A stretch of DNA of 64,000 bases from Tenggerimyces sp963762635 (GTDB lineage Bacteria; Actinomycetota; Actinomycetes; Propionibacteriales; Actinopolymorphaceae): assembly GCA_963762635.1 (NCBI GenBank), contig CAVXLQ010000012.1, positions 310,001 through 374,000 on the forward strand, written 5' to 3'. The position numbers were made by a program, and so were the translations under genes. The notes under the pieces were generated by a model. That model saw only the letters and a list, made by a program, of their open reading frames with translations. It had not been told where the DNA came from and searched no databases. Shown in pieces: positions 36,993-47,410 of this stretch (position 1 is the stretch's first letter; each line of letters begins with the position of its first letter).

Positions 36993-37289
36993 TGACGACG
37001 CGGCCTCCCCTCAGTTACTCTGCGTCACCGTCGCAAGTGAGTGAATCCCAGTCTGACACTGCCACGCCGAAGCCGCCGAGGCAGGTTGGCAGCGAGTTGA
37101 TCAAGACCCCAGATTGATTACGAAAGGTGATCTCGTCTCATTATGTGAGAAGAATCATGGTGCGAATCGGCCAGAGTAGGACGCACCGCCCCACGCCGGT
37201 TTGGGTGTTTGGGCAAGGTGAGAGCAGACTCTCGCGCTATGGCTTTCCCGCCGGTTCCGCCCCACCCACGGAAAGGCCCCCAAGCAGAA

Positions 37290-37727
37290 ATGGAAGCTGC
37301 CGCCAGCACGGTGACCCATGCATTGCCCCTGCGCCTGATCGACGGTTCCGGGGTCGCACTGAAGCTCACCGCCGAACTTCGTTACGACGCGACTGACCCG
37401 TACGCGGTCGACGCCATGTTCCAGACCGGTGAGCCCCGCGGAGTGCGATGGGTGTTCGCCCGGGAGCTGCTGTCGGAGGGAATCTTCCGCCATAGCGGCG
37501 AGGGGGACGTGCAGGTCTGGCCGTTCGTCGACAACCACGGTCGGGCCACGGTGCTCATCGAGCTCCGGTCGCCCGACGGCCAGGCTCAGCTCCAGGCGCC
37601 GGCCGATCGGCTCAGTGCGTTCCTGCAGAGCACGTACGCGATCGTCCCGCGCGGCGCCGAGAGCGACCACATCGATCTCGACCTGATGGTGTCCACCCTC
37701 CTGGGAGAGTCCGACACCACGGCGTGA
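37290..37727 (+). CDS. SsgA/SsgB-family sporulation and cell-division regulator
   Basis: 145 aa from ATG 37290; ATG 37239 is a longer option. It aligns with SsgB: LRLIDGSGVALKLTAELRYD, TDPYAVDAMFQTG, VRWVFARELLSEG and DVQVWPF. In Streptomyces SsgB recruits FtsZ to sporulation septa and SsgA-like proteins steer wall remodelling. The C-terminal half is more divergent. Its presence points to a sporulating or hyphal actinomycete. No other sporulation genes adjoin it. Confidence 0.85.
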   Translation: MEAAASTVTHALPLRLIDGSGVALKLTAELRYDATDPYAVDAMFQTGEPRGVRWVFARELLSEGIFRHSGEGDVQVWPFVDNHGRATVLIELRSPDGQAQLQAPADRLSAFLQSTYAIVPRGAESDHIDLDLMVSTLLGESDTTA

Positions 37728-37935
37728 GCCTTGGCGACGAGTTCCTGCTTGCGACACCCCCGCAGTGAGAACGTTCGTGAACGAGATCACGCGTGGAAAT
37801 GTCTTAGTCACCGATTGTGATGTTTGCTGCGGTCCGTCGGGTTCGTGAGCTGCCGCTGAAGATCGTCGCGGGGCATCTCGGACCAAGCCGCCGAACGGCC
37901 CATCCGGTTACTCGCCGCACATCCCGTACGTCCGC

Positions 37936-38381
37936 TGCGCCGAAATCCGTTTGCGGCGCGATGTCCTCGAGTCCTACTCATGGGGCATGCCTGGGTCGCA
38001 GCGACGCGACGCGTGGACGGTCCGCGCGGGTACGACGCTGACGGCGACGTGGAGGATCAGGTGCTCGGCAAGGTCGAGAACTCCACCACGTACATCATCC
38101 GCGTGGGCGCCGAACCAGCCGGCCGCCTGCGCGTGGTCCGAACCCCCGAACGCTGCCACCTCGCAGGCATCCAGATCCACCCCACCCACCAAGCCCGCGG
38201 CATCGGCACGTCGGTGATCACCTCGGTGCTCGAGGAGGCGCGCGAACGGAACGTGCCGGTGGAGCTCGAGGTCGCGAAGGACAACCCCAACGCCGAACGC
38301 CTCTATGTCCGCCTGGGCTTCCGGCGCTTCGGCGAACAGGGCAACGACTACCTGATGACCACAGCCGAGGCTCGAGGATGA
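37936..38381 (+). pseudogene. GNAT acetyltransferase, frameshifted near the N-terminus
   Basis: From ATG 37980 the GNAT core is intact (PAGRLRVVRT, HLAGIQIHPTHQARGIGTSV, AERLYVRLGFRRFGE), including the acetyl-CoA loop QARGIG. The family's preceding segment LRRDVLESYSWG lies in another frame just upstream, with one G apparently missing from the run at 37981-37984. A true N-terminal start was not found. It could be functional if the shift is an error. Confidence 0.6.
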
Positions 38382-38414
38382 CGGTGGCCGCTTGGTCCAG
38401 GCCAGCGCCCTAGG

Positions 38415-39053
38415 TCACACGCCGACTTCGCTGATCCAGTTCTCGCGGAGGAGGACGCAGACGGCGTAGGGGGCGTCGTCTTGTTCCTCGGTGGAGCCTT
38501 CGACCAGGCCGCGGCTGCGGATCTCGCCCGCGTACGTCATGCCGATCCGCTCCATGACGGCACGGGAGCGAGCGTTGTGGCGGATCGTGCAGGACACCAC
38601 GGCGCGCATCCCCAGCACGTCGAAGGCGTACGCCAGCCCAGCGCGTCCGAGCTCCGACGCGTAGCCCTGGCCCCAGAACGGGCGTCGCAGGGCCCAGCCG
38701 ATCTCGAGCCAGTTCGCATGCGCGACGAACGGTTCGGGACTCTCGTGCGCCTCCCGCACCCACGGCTCGTCCGGCAGGAACGCGTAGAGCTGGCCCCAGT
38801 CGTCGTCCACCGGCGTCCGCGCCACGCCGCCGCGGCCGATCACCTCGCCGGTCGCGCGGGAGTAGGCGATCCACTTGTGCGCGCCTTGCAGGCGCCACGA
38901 GTCGCCCATCGACTCTGCCCGCCGCTGGGCTTCCTCGAGGCTCGGCGGCGCGTGGTCGTACCAGGACGCCACCTCGTCGTCGTTGTGCACGAGCCACAAA
39001 TCGTGTGCGTTCGCCGGGCCGACCGGTTCGAGCCGCAGCCGCGTGGTCAGCAT
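38415..39053 (-). CDS. RimJ/RimL-type GNAT acetyltransferase
   Basis: 212 aa. It starts MLTTRLRLEPVGPANAHDLW, usual for the Acetyltransf_3 group acting on protein N-termini or small substrates, with acetyl-CoA loop WGQGYASELGRAGL near 133-147 and RHNARSRAVMERIGM following. Its ATG shares one base with the stop of the upstream DinB-like gene (TGATG), so the two are co-translated. Substrate unknown. Confidence 0.88.
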   Translation of the reverse strand: MLTTRLRLEPVGPANAHDLWLVHNDDEVASWYDHAPPSLEEAQRRAESMGDSWRLQGAHKWIAYSRATGEVIGRGGVARTPVDDDWGQLYAFLPDEPWVREAHESPEPFVAHANWLEIGWALRRPFWGQGYASELGRAGLAYAFDVLGMRAVVSCTIRHNARSRAVMERIGMTYAGEIRSRGLVEGSTEEQDDAPYAVCVLLRENWISEVGV

Positions 39054-39541
39054 CAGCTCCCCGTCACCCCGTCGGTGAGCTCGCGGATGGCGTCCAGATG
39101 CCCAAGGTGGCGGGCGGTCTCCTCGATCAGGTGACAGAGGATCCACCGCAACGAGACGAGCTCGAGGCCGGGCGGGGCCCAGGCCTCGAGCTCGGACAGG
39201 TCGTGTGCCGCGGCGATCGAACGGGACCGCTCGCACTGCGCGTGGTACTCGTCCAGCAGCTGCGCGAGCGGAACACCCGACACCGCCCAGGCGTCCACGG
39301 ACGACGCCGGACCGCCGAGGAAGCTGTGCTCGAGCCACCCGTACTCGACCCACCGCAGGTGCGAGACGAGACCCGCGACCGTCGTCAGCGGCGAGGGCAG
39401 CAACGAGCGATACGCGTCAGAGTCGGAAAGCCCGGCGCACTTCACCCGTACGGTCGCGCGCTGCCAGTCGAGCCAGCCGGTGAGCATCGCCCGTTCGTCC
39501 GCGTCACCGACGGGACGGATTCGTGGAGAGGCCATCGCCAC
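39053..39541 (-). CDS. DinB/DUF664 family protein
   Basis: 162 aa four-helix bundle of the DinB/mycothiol-dependent superfamily. Possible metal ligands are in LVSHLRWVEYGW and ILCHLIEETARHLGHLD. In actinobacteria these proteins are often mycothiol or bacillithiol S-transferases; the substrate is unknown. It is first in an operon with the RimJ/RimL-type acetyltransferase. Confidence 0.85.
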   Translation of the reverse strand: MAMASPRIRPVGDADERAMLTGWLDWQRATVRVKCAGLSDSDAYRSLLPSPLTTVAGLVSHLRWVEYGWLEHSFLGGPASSVDAWAVSGVPLAQLLDEYHAQCERSRSIAAAHDLSELEAWAPPGLELVSLRWILCHLIEETARHLGHLDAIRELTDGVTGS

Positions 39542-39553
39542 GAAGCTTACGGG

Positions 39554-40003
39554 CTAGGCGGTCATACCCGGCGGGATGTGGTCGAGGACGACGCGCAGTT
39601 CGACATCGTGCTCGAGCAGCGCCTTGCACGCCGCCAGCACGTAGCTGAACCCGCCGGTGGACCCGGCGACGGTCTCCGCGATCTCCTCCGGAGTCCCCTT
39701 GTGCCCGGTCTCGGTCACGACGACGAACGTGCCCTTCTCCCACGGGTTGAAGACGAACTCCACGGTCGTGCCGTCGCTCCAGTCGATCACGAGTCGACGG
39801 TCGGGCTCGAACTCGCGCACCACGACCGGCGACATCAGGTCGTACATCTCCCACCGCCACTCGACTTTCGCGCCGGGCTCGAGCGGGCCGGTGCTGTGGG
39901 TGAACCAGAACCGCGTCGTCACCGTCGGGTCGACGAACGCGCGGAACACGTCCGCCGGCGGCCGCCGGATGCCCATGTGGACCTTCACGGTCGGAACAGT
40001 CAT
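39554..40003 (-). CDS. SRPBCC (AHSA1-like) domain protein
   Basis: 149 aa. The pattern PPADVFRAFVDPTVTTRFWF ... PGAKVEWRWEMYD ... VVTETGHKGTPEEI is the START/Bet v1-like AHSA1 fold. Strong AAGGAGG precedes the ATG. It lies 13 bp after the ArsR-SRPBCC fusion gene, and so is in its operon. These proteins probably bind hydrophobic ligands; no enzyme role is established. Confidence 0.87.
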   Translation of the reverse strand: MTVPTVKVHMGIRRPPADVFRAFVDPTVTTRFWFTHSTGPLEPGAKVEWRWEMYDLMSPVVVREFEPDRRLVIDWSDGTTVEFVFNPWEKGTFVVVTETGHKGTPEEIAETVAGSTGGFSYVLAACKALLEHDVELRVVLDHIPPGMTA

Positions 40004-40016
40004 TTCCAGAACCTCC

Positions 40017-40838
40017 TTATTTTGAGGCGGATTGGGGAAGAGGCTCCCCCGTCTCCAGGAACGTCTTCAGGTGGGACAGCAGATTCGGCCAACCGGCGTT
40101 GTTGATCTCGCCACTGATCGCCTTGTGCATCGTGCTGTCCGGATCGAAATCGTCGTGGGTCACGGTGAGCTTGACGGACCCGTCCACCGGCTCGATGTCG
40201 AACGTCACCCTCGATTGCTTCTCCTTCAGGTACTGGGAAAACTCGGCGTCGGACCAGCCGAAGAACTCCTGATGCTCGGGTTGGAAGCCGTGCCAGCTGT
40301 ACGAGAGGCGCCGGTACGGATCGGACTCCAGTACGATCTGCCCGACGTCGCGGTAATCCTCGTCCGGCGCGAACTGCCACGTCACCGGCGATCCGACCTT
40401 CCAGTCCGACCCGAGCGCGTTGCCACCCCAGTATTGCCGCGTGAACTCCGGCTCGGTGAGCGCGCGCCAGAGCCGTTCCGGCGTCGTGTTGATGTACGTC
40501 GTATAGACGAAGACGGGACTCGTCATCTCGGGTTTCTCCAATGCCTTCTGTAGATCGGCGAGCGCCCCGGCGCGGGCCCGGTCGTACTGGCTCAGCCACC
40601 GGTCGGCGATCGCGTTGATCGGCGCCGCGTTGAGGAAGTGCAGCTTCTCCCGGCCGCGCCACGAGGTGGTCACGATGTCGGCCGCCTCGAGGATCGCGAG
40701 GTGCTTGCTGACCGACTGCCGCGCCATGTCCAGGCCCGCACAGAGCTCACGCAGGGTCTGCCCGTTCTTGGCGTTGAGGCGATCGAGCAGCCGCCGACGG
40801 CTCGGGTCGGCCAGCGCCCGGAACACCTCGTCGTCCAT
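40017..40838 (-). CDS. ArsR-type regulator fused to SRPBCC domain
   Basis: 273 aa from ATG 40838 (MDDEVFRALADPSRRRLLDR), chosen for GAGGCGAG just upstream. Residues 1-85 are an ArsR winged helix (RQSVSKHLAILEAADIVTTS); residues about 105-260 are an AHSA1-like SRPBCC domain (ERLWRALTEPEFTRQYW). Such fusions couple DNA binding to ligand sensing. ATG 40874 is an alternative, in-frame start. It is autoregulated, probably at the promoter just upstream, and co-transcribed with a second SRPBCC protein. Confidence 0.88.
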   Translation of the reverse strand: MDDEVFRALADPSRRRLLDRLNAKNGQTLRELCAGLDMARQSVSKHLAILEAADIVTTSWRGREKLHFLNAAPINAIADRWLSQYDRARAGALADLQKALEKPEMTSPVFVYTTYINTTPERLWRALTEPEFTRQYWGGNALGSDWKVGSPVTWQFAPDEDYRDVGQIVLESDPYRRLSYSWHGFQPEHQEFFGWSDAEFSQYLKEKQSRVTFDIEPVDGSVKLTVTHDDFDPDSTMHKAISGEINNAGWPNLLSHLKTFLETGEPLPQSASK

Positions 40839-40877
40839 CTCGCCTCGCTCGAATAGGCAGCCGTTCAGCTGCATATG

Positions 40878-40907
40878 AGCTTAGGCAGCCTTTCGGTTGC
40901 ATGTCAA
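40878..40907 (-). promoter_or_regulatory. Sigma-70-type promoter of the ArsR-SRPBCC operon
   Basis: Perfect -35 TTGACA (40902-40907) and -10 TAAGCT (40878-40883) with 18-bp spacing on the minus strand. Start of transcription would fall near ATG 40874, about 35 nt before the preferred ATG at 40838. Confidence 0.6.
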
Positions 40908-41034
40908 TCCACGCTGAGCTCTTTCGGATGCGGCAGGGGGTGATCGGCCGCGGCGGCGTGGCACGCACGCCGGTGGGCGACGACTAGGTCTCCTCCGGCG
41001 GCTGAGGTCTGGCGGAGTGGGTAGGAGCCCAGGC

Positions 41035-41907
41035 ATGTTCGAGGGCTTCGAGACGTTCGATCTCGCCACGTCCGCGACGACGATCCACGGGCGGTGCGGG
41101 GGGAGTGGGCCGGCTCTGCTGTTGCTGCACGGGATTCCGGAGACGCATCTGATGTGGCATCGGGTCGCGCCGACTCTCGCTGAGCGGTTCACCGTCGTGG
41201 CGACGGACCTGCGCGGGTACGGCGACAGCGGGAAGCCGACGAGCACCGATGACCACGCGCCGTACGCGATGCGGGAGCTCGCGATGGATCAGGTCGAGGT
41301 GATGCGGGTACTGGGGTACGAGCGGTTCCACGTCGTGGGCCACGATCGGGGTGCGCGGTGTGCGTACCGGATGGCGCTCGACCATCCCGACGCGGTCGAC
41401 CGGCTCGCGGTGCTCGACATCGTGCCGACGCTCGACGCGTTCGAGCGGACGGACCTGGAGTTCGTCCGCGGCTTCTGGGTCTGGTACTTCCTCGCCGCGC
41501 CCGAACCCGTTCCGGAACGCCTCATCACCGCTCAACCGCAGGTGATCGTCGACCACATGCTCGACACCTGGGCCGACAAGCCGGACGCGATCCCACCAGA
41601 GGTACGGGCGGAGTACGTCGCGAAGTTCGCCGACGAGGAGACCGTGCACGCGATCTGCGAGGAGTACCGCGCCGCCGCGACGCTCGACCTCGAGCACGAC
41701 CGGGCCGACCGTGGAACGAAGAAGATCCGCGCCAAGACGTTGGCGCTGTGGAGCAAGACGGGCGGCGTTTCGACGTGGCCGGATCCCTTACAGGTATGGC
41801 GAAACTGGTGCGACGACGTCACCGGCGAGGCCCTCGACTGCGGTCACTTCCTCCCGGAGGAGGCGCCCGACGAGACAGCGAGGAAGCTCGTAGAGTTCCT
41901 CGCATGA
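41035..41907 (+). CDS. Alpha/beta hydrolase, haloacetate dehalogenase-like
   Basis: 290 aa from ATG 41035 with AGGAG upstream. Oxyanion motif LLLHGIPETHLMWHR, then TDLRGYGDSGKP, and nucleophile aspartate in VVGHDRGARCAYRMA (about residue 105). The aspartate rather than serine, with the DRGA context, points to fluoroacetate/haloacetate dehalogenases or epoxide hydrolases. The histidine is in GHFLPEEAPDE near the end. Coupled by ATGA to the following methyltransferase. Confidence 0.88.
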   Translation: MFEGFETFDLATSATTIHGRCGGSGPALLLLHGIPETHLMWHRVAPTLAERFTVVATDLRGYGDSGKPTSTDDHAPYAMRELAMDQVEVMRVLGYERFHVVGHDRGARCAYRMALDHPDAVDRLAVLDIVPTLDAFERTDLEFVRGFWVWYFLAAPEPVPERLITAQPQVIVDHMLDTWADKPDAIPPEVRAEYVAKFADEETVHAICEEYRAAATLDLEHDRADRGTKKIRAKTLALWSKTGGVSTWPDPLQVWRNWCDDVTGEALDCGHFLPEEAPDETARKLVEFLA

Positions 41908-42512
41908 GGGACGTGGTGGGGGAGACGCAACAGACCTACGACCAGATCGCGGCGGAGTATGCCGAGCACAAACGCCGGCCTTATACACCGCTGACGAGGT
42001 ACTACGACGCGTTCGCCGCCCACCTGCCGCGCGGTAGCACGGTCGCCGACATCGGCTGCGGGCCGGGCGAGGAGGTGCGGCTGCTCCGCGAGTACGGCTT
42101 CACCGCGTTCGGCTTCGACTTCTCCGCCGGCCAGCTGCGGGCCGCCGGGATCGAGGGTCTGACGCAGGCCGACATGCGCGACCTGCCCATCCGGACCGCT
42201 TCGGTCGATGGTGTCTGGTGCCAGGCCGCGCTGCTGCACATCCCGCGTGCCGAGGTGCCGACAGTGCTCGCCGGGTTCGCCCGGATCGTCCGGGACGGCG
42301 GCCGGCTCCATCTCATGGTCGCCGAGGGCGACGACGAACGCTGGGAGCAGGCCTCCAACTACGCATCGGATCGGCAGCGCTGGTTCACCTATCACCGAGA
42401 GCCGGAGCTGACGCGGCAGCTCGCGGAGGTGGGGTTCGCGGTCGACGAGGTCGATCGGCACCGGTCGAACCGCGAGTGGCTGATCCTGGGCGCTGCCCGA
42501 CGAGCGCGCTGA
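41904..42512 (+). CDS. SAM-dependent methyltransferase
   Basis: 202 aa with the type 11 methyltransferase core: VADIGCGPGEEVRLL near 48-62, FDFSAGQL, and DGVWCQAALLHIPRAEVPTV. Substrate unknown. Starts within the stop of the alpha/beta hydrolase (ATGA), so both are made together. Confidence 0.9.
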   Translation: MRDVVGETQQTYDQIAAEYAEHKRRPYTPLTRYYDAFAAHLPRGSTVADIGCGPGEEVRLLREYGFTAFGFDFSAGQLRAAGIEGLTQADMRDLPIRTASVDGVWCQAALLHIPRAEVPTVLAGFARIVRDGGRLHLMVAEGDDERWEQASNYASDRQRWFTYHREPELTRQLAEVGFAVDEVDRHRSNREWLILGAARRAR

Positions 42513-42549
42513 GCCTGTCCGCCGCTCGGCGCCGGGTACGGTCGGGAGC

Positions 42550-43947
<1,398 letters not shown>

Positions 43948-43957
43948 CCGAGATGAC

Positions 43958-44000
43958 TGACACTTGACACTAGAGAGTCTAGTTTCTAGTGTCGGTGTCA
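43958..44000. promoter_or_regulatory. Nested TetR operator and leaderless promoter
   Basis: Inner repeat GACACTAGA (43966-43974)/TCTAGTGTC (43985-43993) lies inside an outer TGACAC (43958-43963)/GTGTCA (43995-44000). A -35 TTGACA at 43964-43969 and -10 TAGTGT at 43987-43992, 17 bp apart, lie within the dyad. Transcription should start at or just before the ATG at 44000, so the TetR protein would block its own promoter. Confidence 0.7.
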
Positions 44001-44767
44001 TGACCGACCCCATCGTGGCGGCGGCGATCGCCGAGGCCGAGCAGACCGGTCAGCCCGTGGCCGAGCTGTCGCTCGACCGGATCGCCAAGCGGGCTGGGGT
44101 GTCCCGGTCCACGATGTTCCGCCGGATCCGCAGCCGGCAGGCGCTCGAGGAAGCCGTACGTGCGGCCGGCGTCGACCCGGGCAACAAGCAGGCGGTCCGC
44201 GAGCGCGCGGTACACGAAGCCGCGCGGCTGATCGTCGACGAGGGCGTCGGGGCGCTGACCGTCGAGGAGGTCGCCCGACGGGTTGACTGCGCGGTGACTT
44301 CGATCCACACCCAGTTCAGCGGCCGGGACGGGCTGCTGGTCGCGGTCTTCGAGCAGTACGCGCCGCTGCCGACCGTCGCGGCCCAGATCGGCGACGACGA
44401 CGAGCGATTCCGCCACCTCGACACAGGCGTAAGGGCCATCTACACGGCGATCTTCGGCGCCTTCGCCACCGACGGCGGCGTGCTCGAAGCCCTCGTCGCC
44501 GAGGCGCTGGCTAAGCCGAACGGTGCCGTCATGCGGCTCGTTCGCGAGCACACGGTGCCGCGCATCGTCGACAGCGTGGGGGAGTGGTTGCGCGCGCAGA
44601 TCGCGAACGGCAGCTGCCGCGACCTCCCGTTGACAGAGCTGATCCCGCTGCTCGTCGCACCCCTGACCGTGCACCTGATCGTTCGCCAACACGGCGGCGA
44701 TCAGACAGACCCGGAGACGGCGATCGACACGTACACGACCGCCTTCTATCGCGCCGTCTCACCCTAG
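44000..44767 (+). CDS. TetR-family regulator with two helix-turn-helix segments
   Basis: 255 aa. The first HTH, LSLDRIAKRAGVSRSTMFRR, lies at about 23-42 and the second, LTVEEVARRVDCAVTSIHTQ, at about 86-105, followed by a ligand-binding helical domain. Two TetR-type N-domains in tandem are unusual. Probably leaderless and autoregulated through the dyad at 43958-44000, and controls the SDR gene 14 bp downstream. Confidence 0.87.
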   Translation: MTDPIVAAAIAEAEQTGQPVAELSLDRIAKRAGVSRSTMFRRIRSRQALEEAVRAAGVDPGNKQAVRERAVHEAARLIVDEGVGALTVEEVARRVDCAVTSIHTQFSGRDGLLVAVFEQYAPLPTVAAQIGDDDERFRHLDTGVRAIYTAIFGAFATDGGVLEALVAEALAKPNGAVMRLVREHTVPRIVDSVGEWLRAQIANGSCRDLPLTELIPLLVAPLTVHLIVRQHGGDQTDPETAIDTYTTAFYRAVSP

Positions 44768-44781
44768 GAGAGGAGCGCACG

Positions 44782-45627
44782 ATGCGAGCTGTGATAGTCA
44801 CCGGAACGTCAACGGGTATTGGCAAAGCGACCGCGCTCATGCTCGACCACCAGGGCTTCCACGTCTTCGCTGGCGTACGCAGGCAAGAAGACGCCGACGC
44901 CCTCCAACGGCAGGCGTCCGAACGACTCACCGCCATCCACCTCGACGTCACCGACGACGAGTCGATCCAGGCCGCGCGCGAGCTCGTCCAACAAGCGGTC
45001 GGGCCGGACGGCCTCGCCGGACTCGTCAACAACGCCGGCTCGACGGTGCCCTGTCCGGTCGAGTACCTGCCGATGGAGGAGTTCCGGCGCCAGCTCGAGG
45101 TCAACCTGTTCGGCCCGTTCGCGCTCGTCAAGACGTTCCTGCCCCTGCTGGAGAAGGGACGCGGACGGATCGTCAACGTCACCTCCGCGGGTGGACGGAT
45201 CGCCATCCCGTACATGGCCACCTACTCGGCGAGCAAGTTCGGGCTGGAAGGCCTGAGCGACACGCTGCGGATGGAGCTCGGCCGCCTCGGCATGCACGTG
45301 TCGGTCGTGGAGCCCGGGGGAGTCGCGACTGCCATGCGCGGCAAGCTGATCCGCGACACCGAACGATGGGTCGGCTCGTTCCCGAAAGCGGGCCGCGAAC
45401 GGTACGGCAAGCTCGTCGAGACCATGGCGCGGCGCGTCGACGCGCACTCCGAGCACGGGTCGCCACCGGAGGTGATCGCGCGCGCGATCCTGCACGCGCT
45501 GACCAGCAGGCGGCCGAAGACGCGCTACGCGGTCGGTGCCGGCGCGAAGCGGCTGCTCACGCTGCGCAGGATCCTGTCCGATCGGATGGTCGACCGGATC
45601 ATGTTCAAGACCATAGGCGCCGCCTGA
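44782..45627 (+). CDS. Short-chain dehydrogenase/reductase
   Basis: 281 aa with GAGGAG upstream. Classical SDR: cofactor loop TGTSTGIGKATALM at 8-21, NNAGS near 90, catalytic Ser about 139 in VTSAGG, and YSASK with Tyr and Lys near 152-156. The basic residue after the loop (VRRQ) suggests NADP. Substrate unknown; probably under the adjacent TetR protein. Confidence 0.9.
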   Translation: MRAVIVTGTSTGIGKATALMLDHQGFHVFAGVRRQEDADALQRQASERLTAIHLDVTDDESIQAARELVQQAVGPDGLAGLVNNAGSTVPCPVEYLPMEEFRRQLEVNLFGPFALVKTFLPLLEKGRGRIVNVTSAGGRIAIPYMATYSASKFGLEGLSDTLRMELGRLGMHVSVVEPGGVATAMRGKLIRDTERWVGSFPKAGRERYGKLVETMARRVDAHSEHGSPPEVIARAILHALTSRRPKTRYAVGAGAKRLLTLRRILSDRMVDRIMFKTIGAA

Positions 45628-45731
45628 GCCCAAGCTGTGCCCGAAATGTCCCCGTTCTGAACTATCGTCCAGTGCGTCGCTGACCTTGCGCCAGTGCCGG
45701 CGCACGATCGGAACGGGGTCGAATTCCTCCC

Positions 45732-47285
45732 ATGAGATCCTCTTGGCGAGGCCGCGCGGTGCTGGGCGCCTGCGCGGCCGTGGCGTTGCTGGCGAGTGCC
45801 TTACCTGCCGCGGCGTCGAGCGCCGCACCGCCCGTCGTCGCGACCGAGAGCGGCCTGGTCCGCGGCGCGACGAACGATGGCGTGCGGACGTTCGACGGCA
45901 TCCCGTACGCCGCTCCGCCGGTCGAGCAGCTGCGCTGGAAGGCGCCGCAGCCGGCGGCGTCGTGGCACGGAGAGCGTGACGCGACGCAGGCTGGAAGCCC
46001 TTGCCCGCAAGGCGATTTCGAGGTCCCCGGCGGCAGTACGAACGAGGACTGCCTCTACGTCAACGTCACCACCCCGGCGGCGAAGTCGGCCAAGAAGCGC
46101 CCCGTCATCGTGTGGATCCACGGCGGCGGCTTCATCGAACGGTGCCGGCTCCTCGTACACGCGAAACGCCTTGCCAGCAAGGGCGATGTCGTGGTCGTCA
46201 CGATCAACTACCGGCTCGGCATCTTCGGCAACCTCGCCTATCCGGGGCTGAAGGACGGCGGCACGTTCGGCCTGCTCGACCAGCTCGCCGCACTGAAGTG
46301 GGTGCGCCGCAACGCGTTGGCGTTCGGCGGAAACCCGCTGAATGTCACCGCGGCGGGGGAGTCCGCCGGGGCGATGAGCATCTGTGCGTTGCTCACCACG
46401 CCGCGGGTGAAGGGCGCGTTCGACAAGGCGGTGATGGAGAGCGGCAACTGCCTGCTGAGGTGGACGAAGAGTACGTGGTTCCCTGGGCTGGACGAGTTCA
46501 CGCCGTACCTCTCGGCGAAAGACGCGCACGAGTTCGCGCTCGAGGGTGCGAAGGAGCGGGACTGCGCCAGCGTCGAGTGCCTGCGCGGGAAGTCGGTCGA
46601 GGAACTGCTGTCGCTGGAGATCCCGTTCAGCGCGCCGGTGTACGGAACTCCGTTGCTGTCGCGCGATCCGGCGGTGGCGCTCCTGGCTGGGAGCGTGCAG
46701 CGGATGCCCGTGCTGTCCGGCGGCAACCGCGACGAGGGCAACGGGATGGCCGCGGCTCTGCAGCAGGCCGCTCCGCTGACCGAGCAGGCGTACCAGGACC
46801 TGCTGGTCGACTCGTTCGGCGCCGCGGCGCCGAAGGTGGCCGCCGCGTACCCGAGCAAGGACTACTACTCGCCGAGTGCCGCGTTCGGTGCGGTCGCGAC
46901 GGACCGGGCGTGGGCCTGCCCGACGCTCGAGGGCAACCGGCTGCTGGCGGAGCGGACGCGGACGTACGCGTTCGAGTTCGCCGACCGGACCGCGCCGCAC
47001 CTGGCGCCGGCTCCGGAGGGTTTCCCGGTGGGCGCGGCGCACGCGAGCGAGCTGCCGTACCTGTTCGACCTCGGCGGCCGTCACCTCCTCACCACGGCAG
47101 CGCAGGAGAAGCTGTCGGCGCGGATGATCCACGCGTGGTCGACGTTCGCCCGAACCGGGCACGCGACCTGGCCGCGGTTCCGGGCCTCGGCGGACCTGCC
47201 GTACGTCCAGTCGCTCGACCACGACCCGCGTGGCGCGGACCTGGCGAAGCGGCACCGGTGTGACCTGTGGAGCACCATCCCGTAG
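45732..47285 (+). CDS. Secreted type B carboxylesterase
   Basis: 517 aa. Sec signal peptide at 1-32 (ends PAAASSA). Type B carboxylesterase features: GIPYAAPP, EDCLYVNV, oxyanion IHGGGFI, nucleophile elbow GESAGAMS (Ser about 214), and the distant catalytic acid/histidine region near GAAHASELPYLF. Residues about 133-142 (ERCRLLVHAK) do not fit the family, but the neighbouring frame does (EGAGSSYT), so two compensating single-base changes near 46140-46165 are likely. Confidence 0.9.
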   Translation: MRSSWRGRAVLGACAAVALLASALPAAASSAAPPVVATESGLVRGATNDGVRTFDGIPYAAPPVEQLRWKAPQPAASWHGERDATQAGSPCPQGDFEVPGGSTNEDCLYVNVTTPAAKSAKKRPVIVWIHGGGFIERCRLLVHAKRLASKGDVVVVTINYRLGIFGNLAYPGLKDGGTFGLLDQLAALKWVRRNALAFGGNPLNVTAAGESAGAMSICALLTTPRVKGAFDKAVMESGNCLLRWTKSTWFPGLDEFTPYLSAKDAHEFALEGAKERDCASVECLRGKSVEELLSLEIPFSAPVYGTPLLSRDPAVALLAGSVQRMPVLSGGNRDEGNGMAAALQQAAPLTEQAYQDLLVDSFGAAAPKVAAAYPSKDYYSPSAAFGAVATDRAWACPTLEGNRLLAERTRTYAFEFADRTAPHLAPAPEGFPVGAAHASELPYLFDLGGRHLLTTAAQEKLSARMIHAWSTFARTGHATWPRFRASADLPYVQSLDHDPRGADLAKRHRCDLWSTIP

Positions 47286-47410
47286 GCCGCACCAACGGCC
47301 GTTCGTGCTTCTCTGGGAGCACTCGAACGCGCCAGCGGAGCGCCATCCGGCCGCCTGGTCGCCCTTCGGCTACGTTGTGTGGCGACCAGTCGGACGGAGA
47401 GGTTGCGCAC

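Noticed and set aside
36993..37289. A small gene upstream of the SsgB-like gene
   Set aside because: About 300 bp with stop codons in most frames and no coding character; it probably holds the promoters. A weak TCTCA/TGAGA dyad near 37135-37152 was too short to call.
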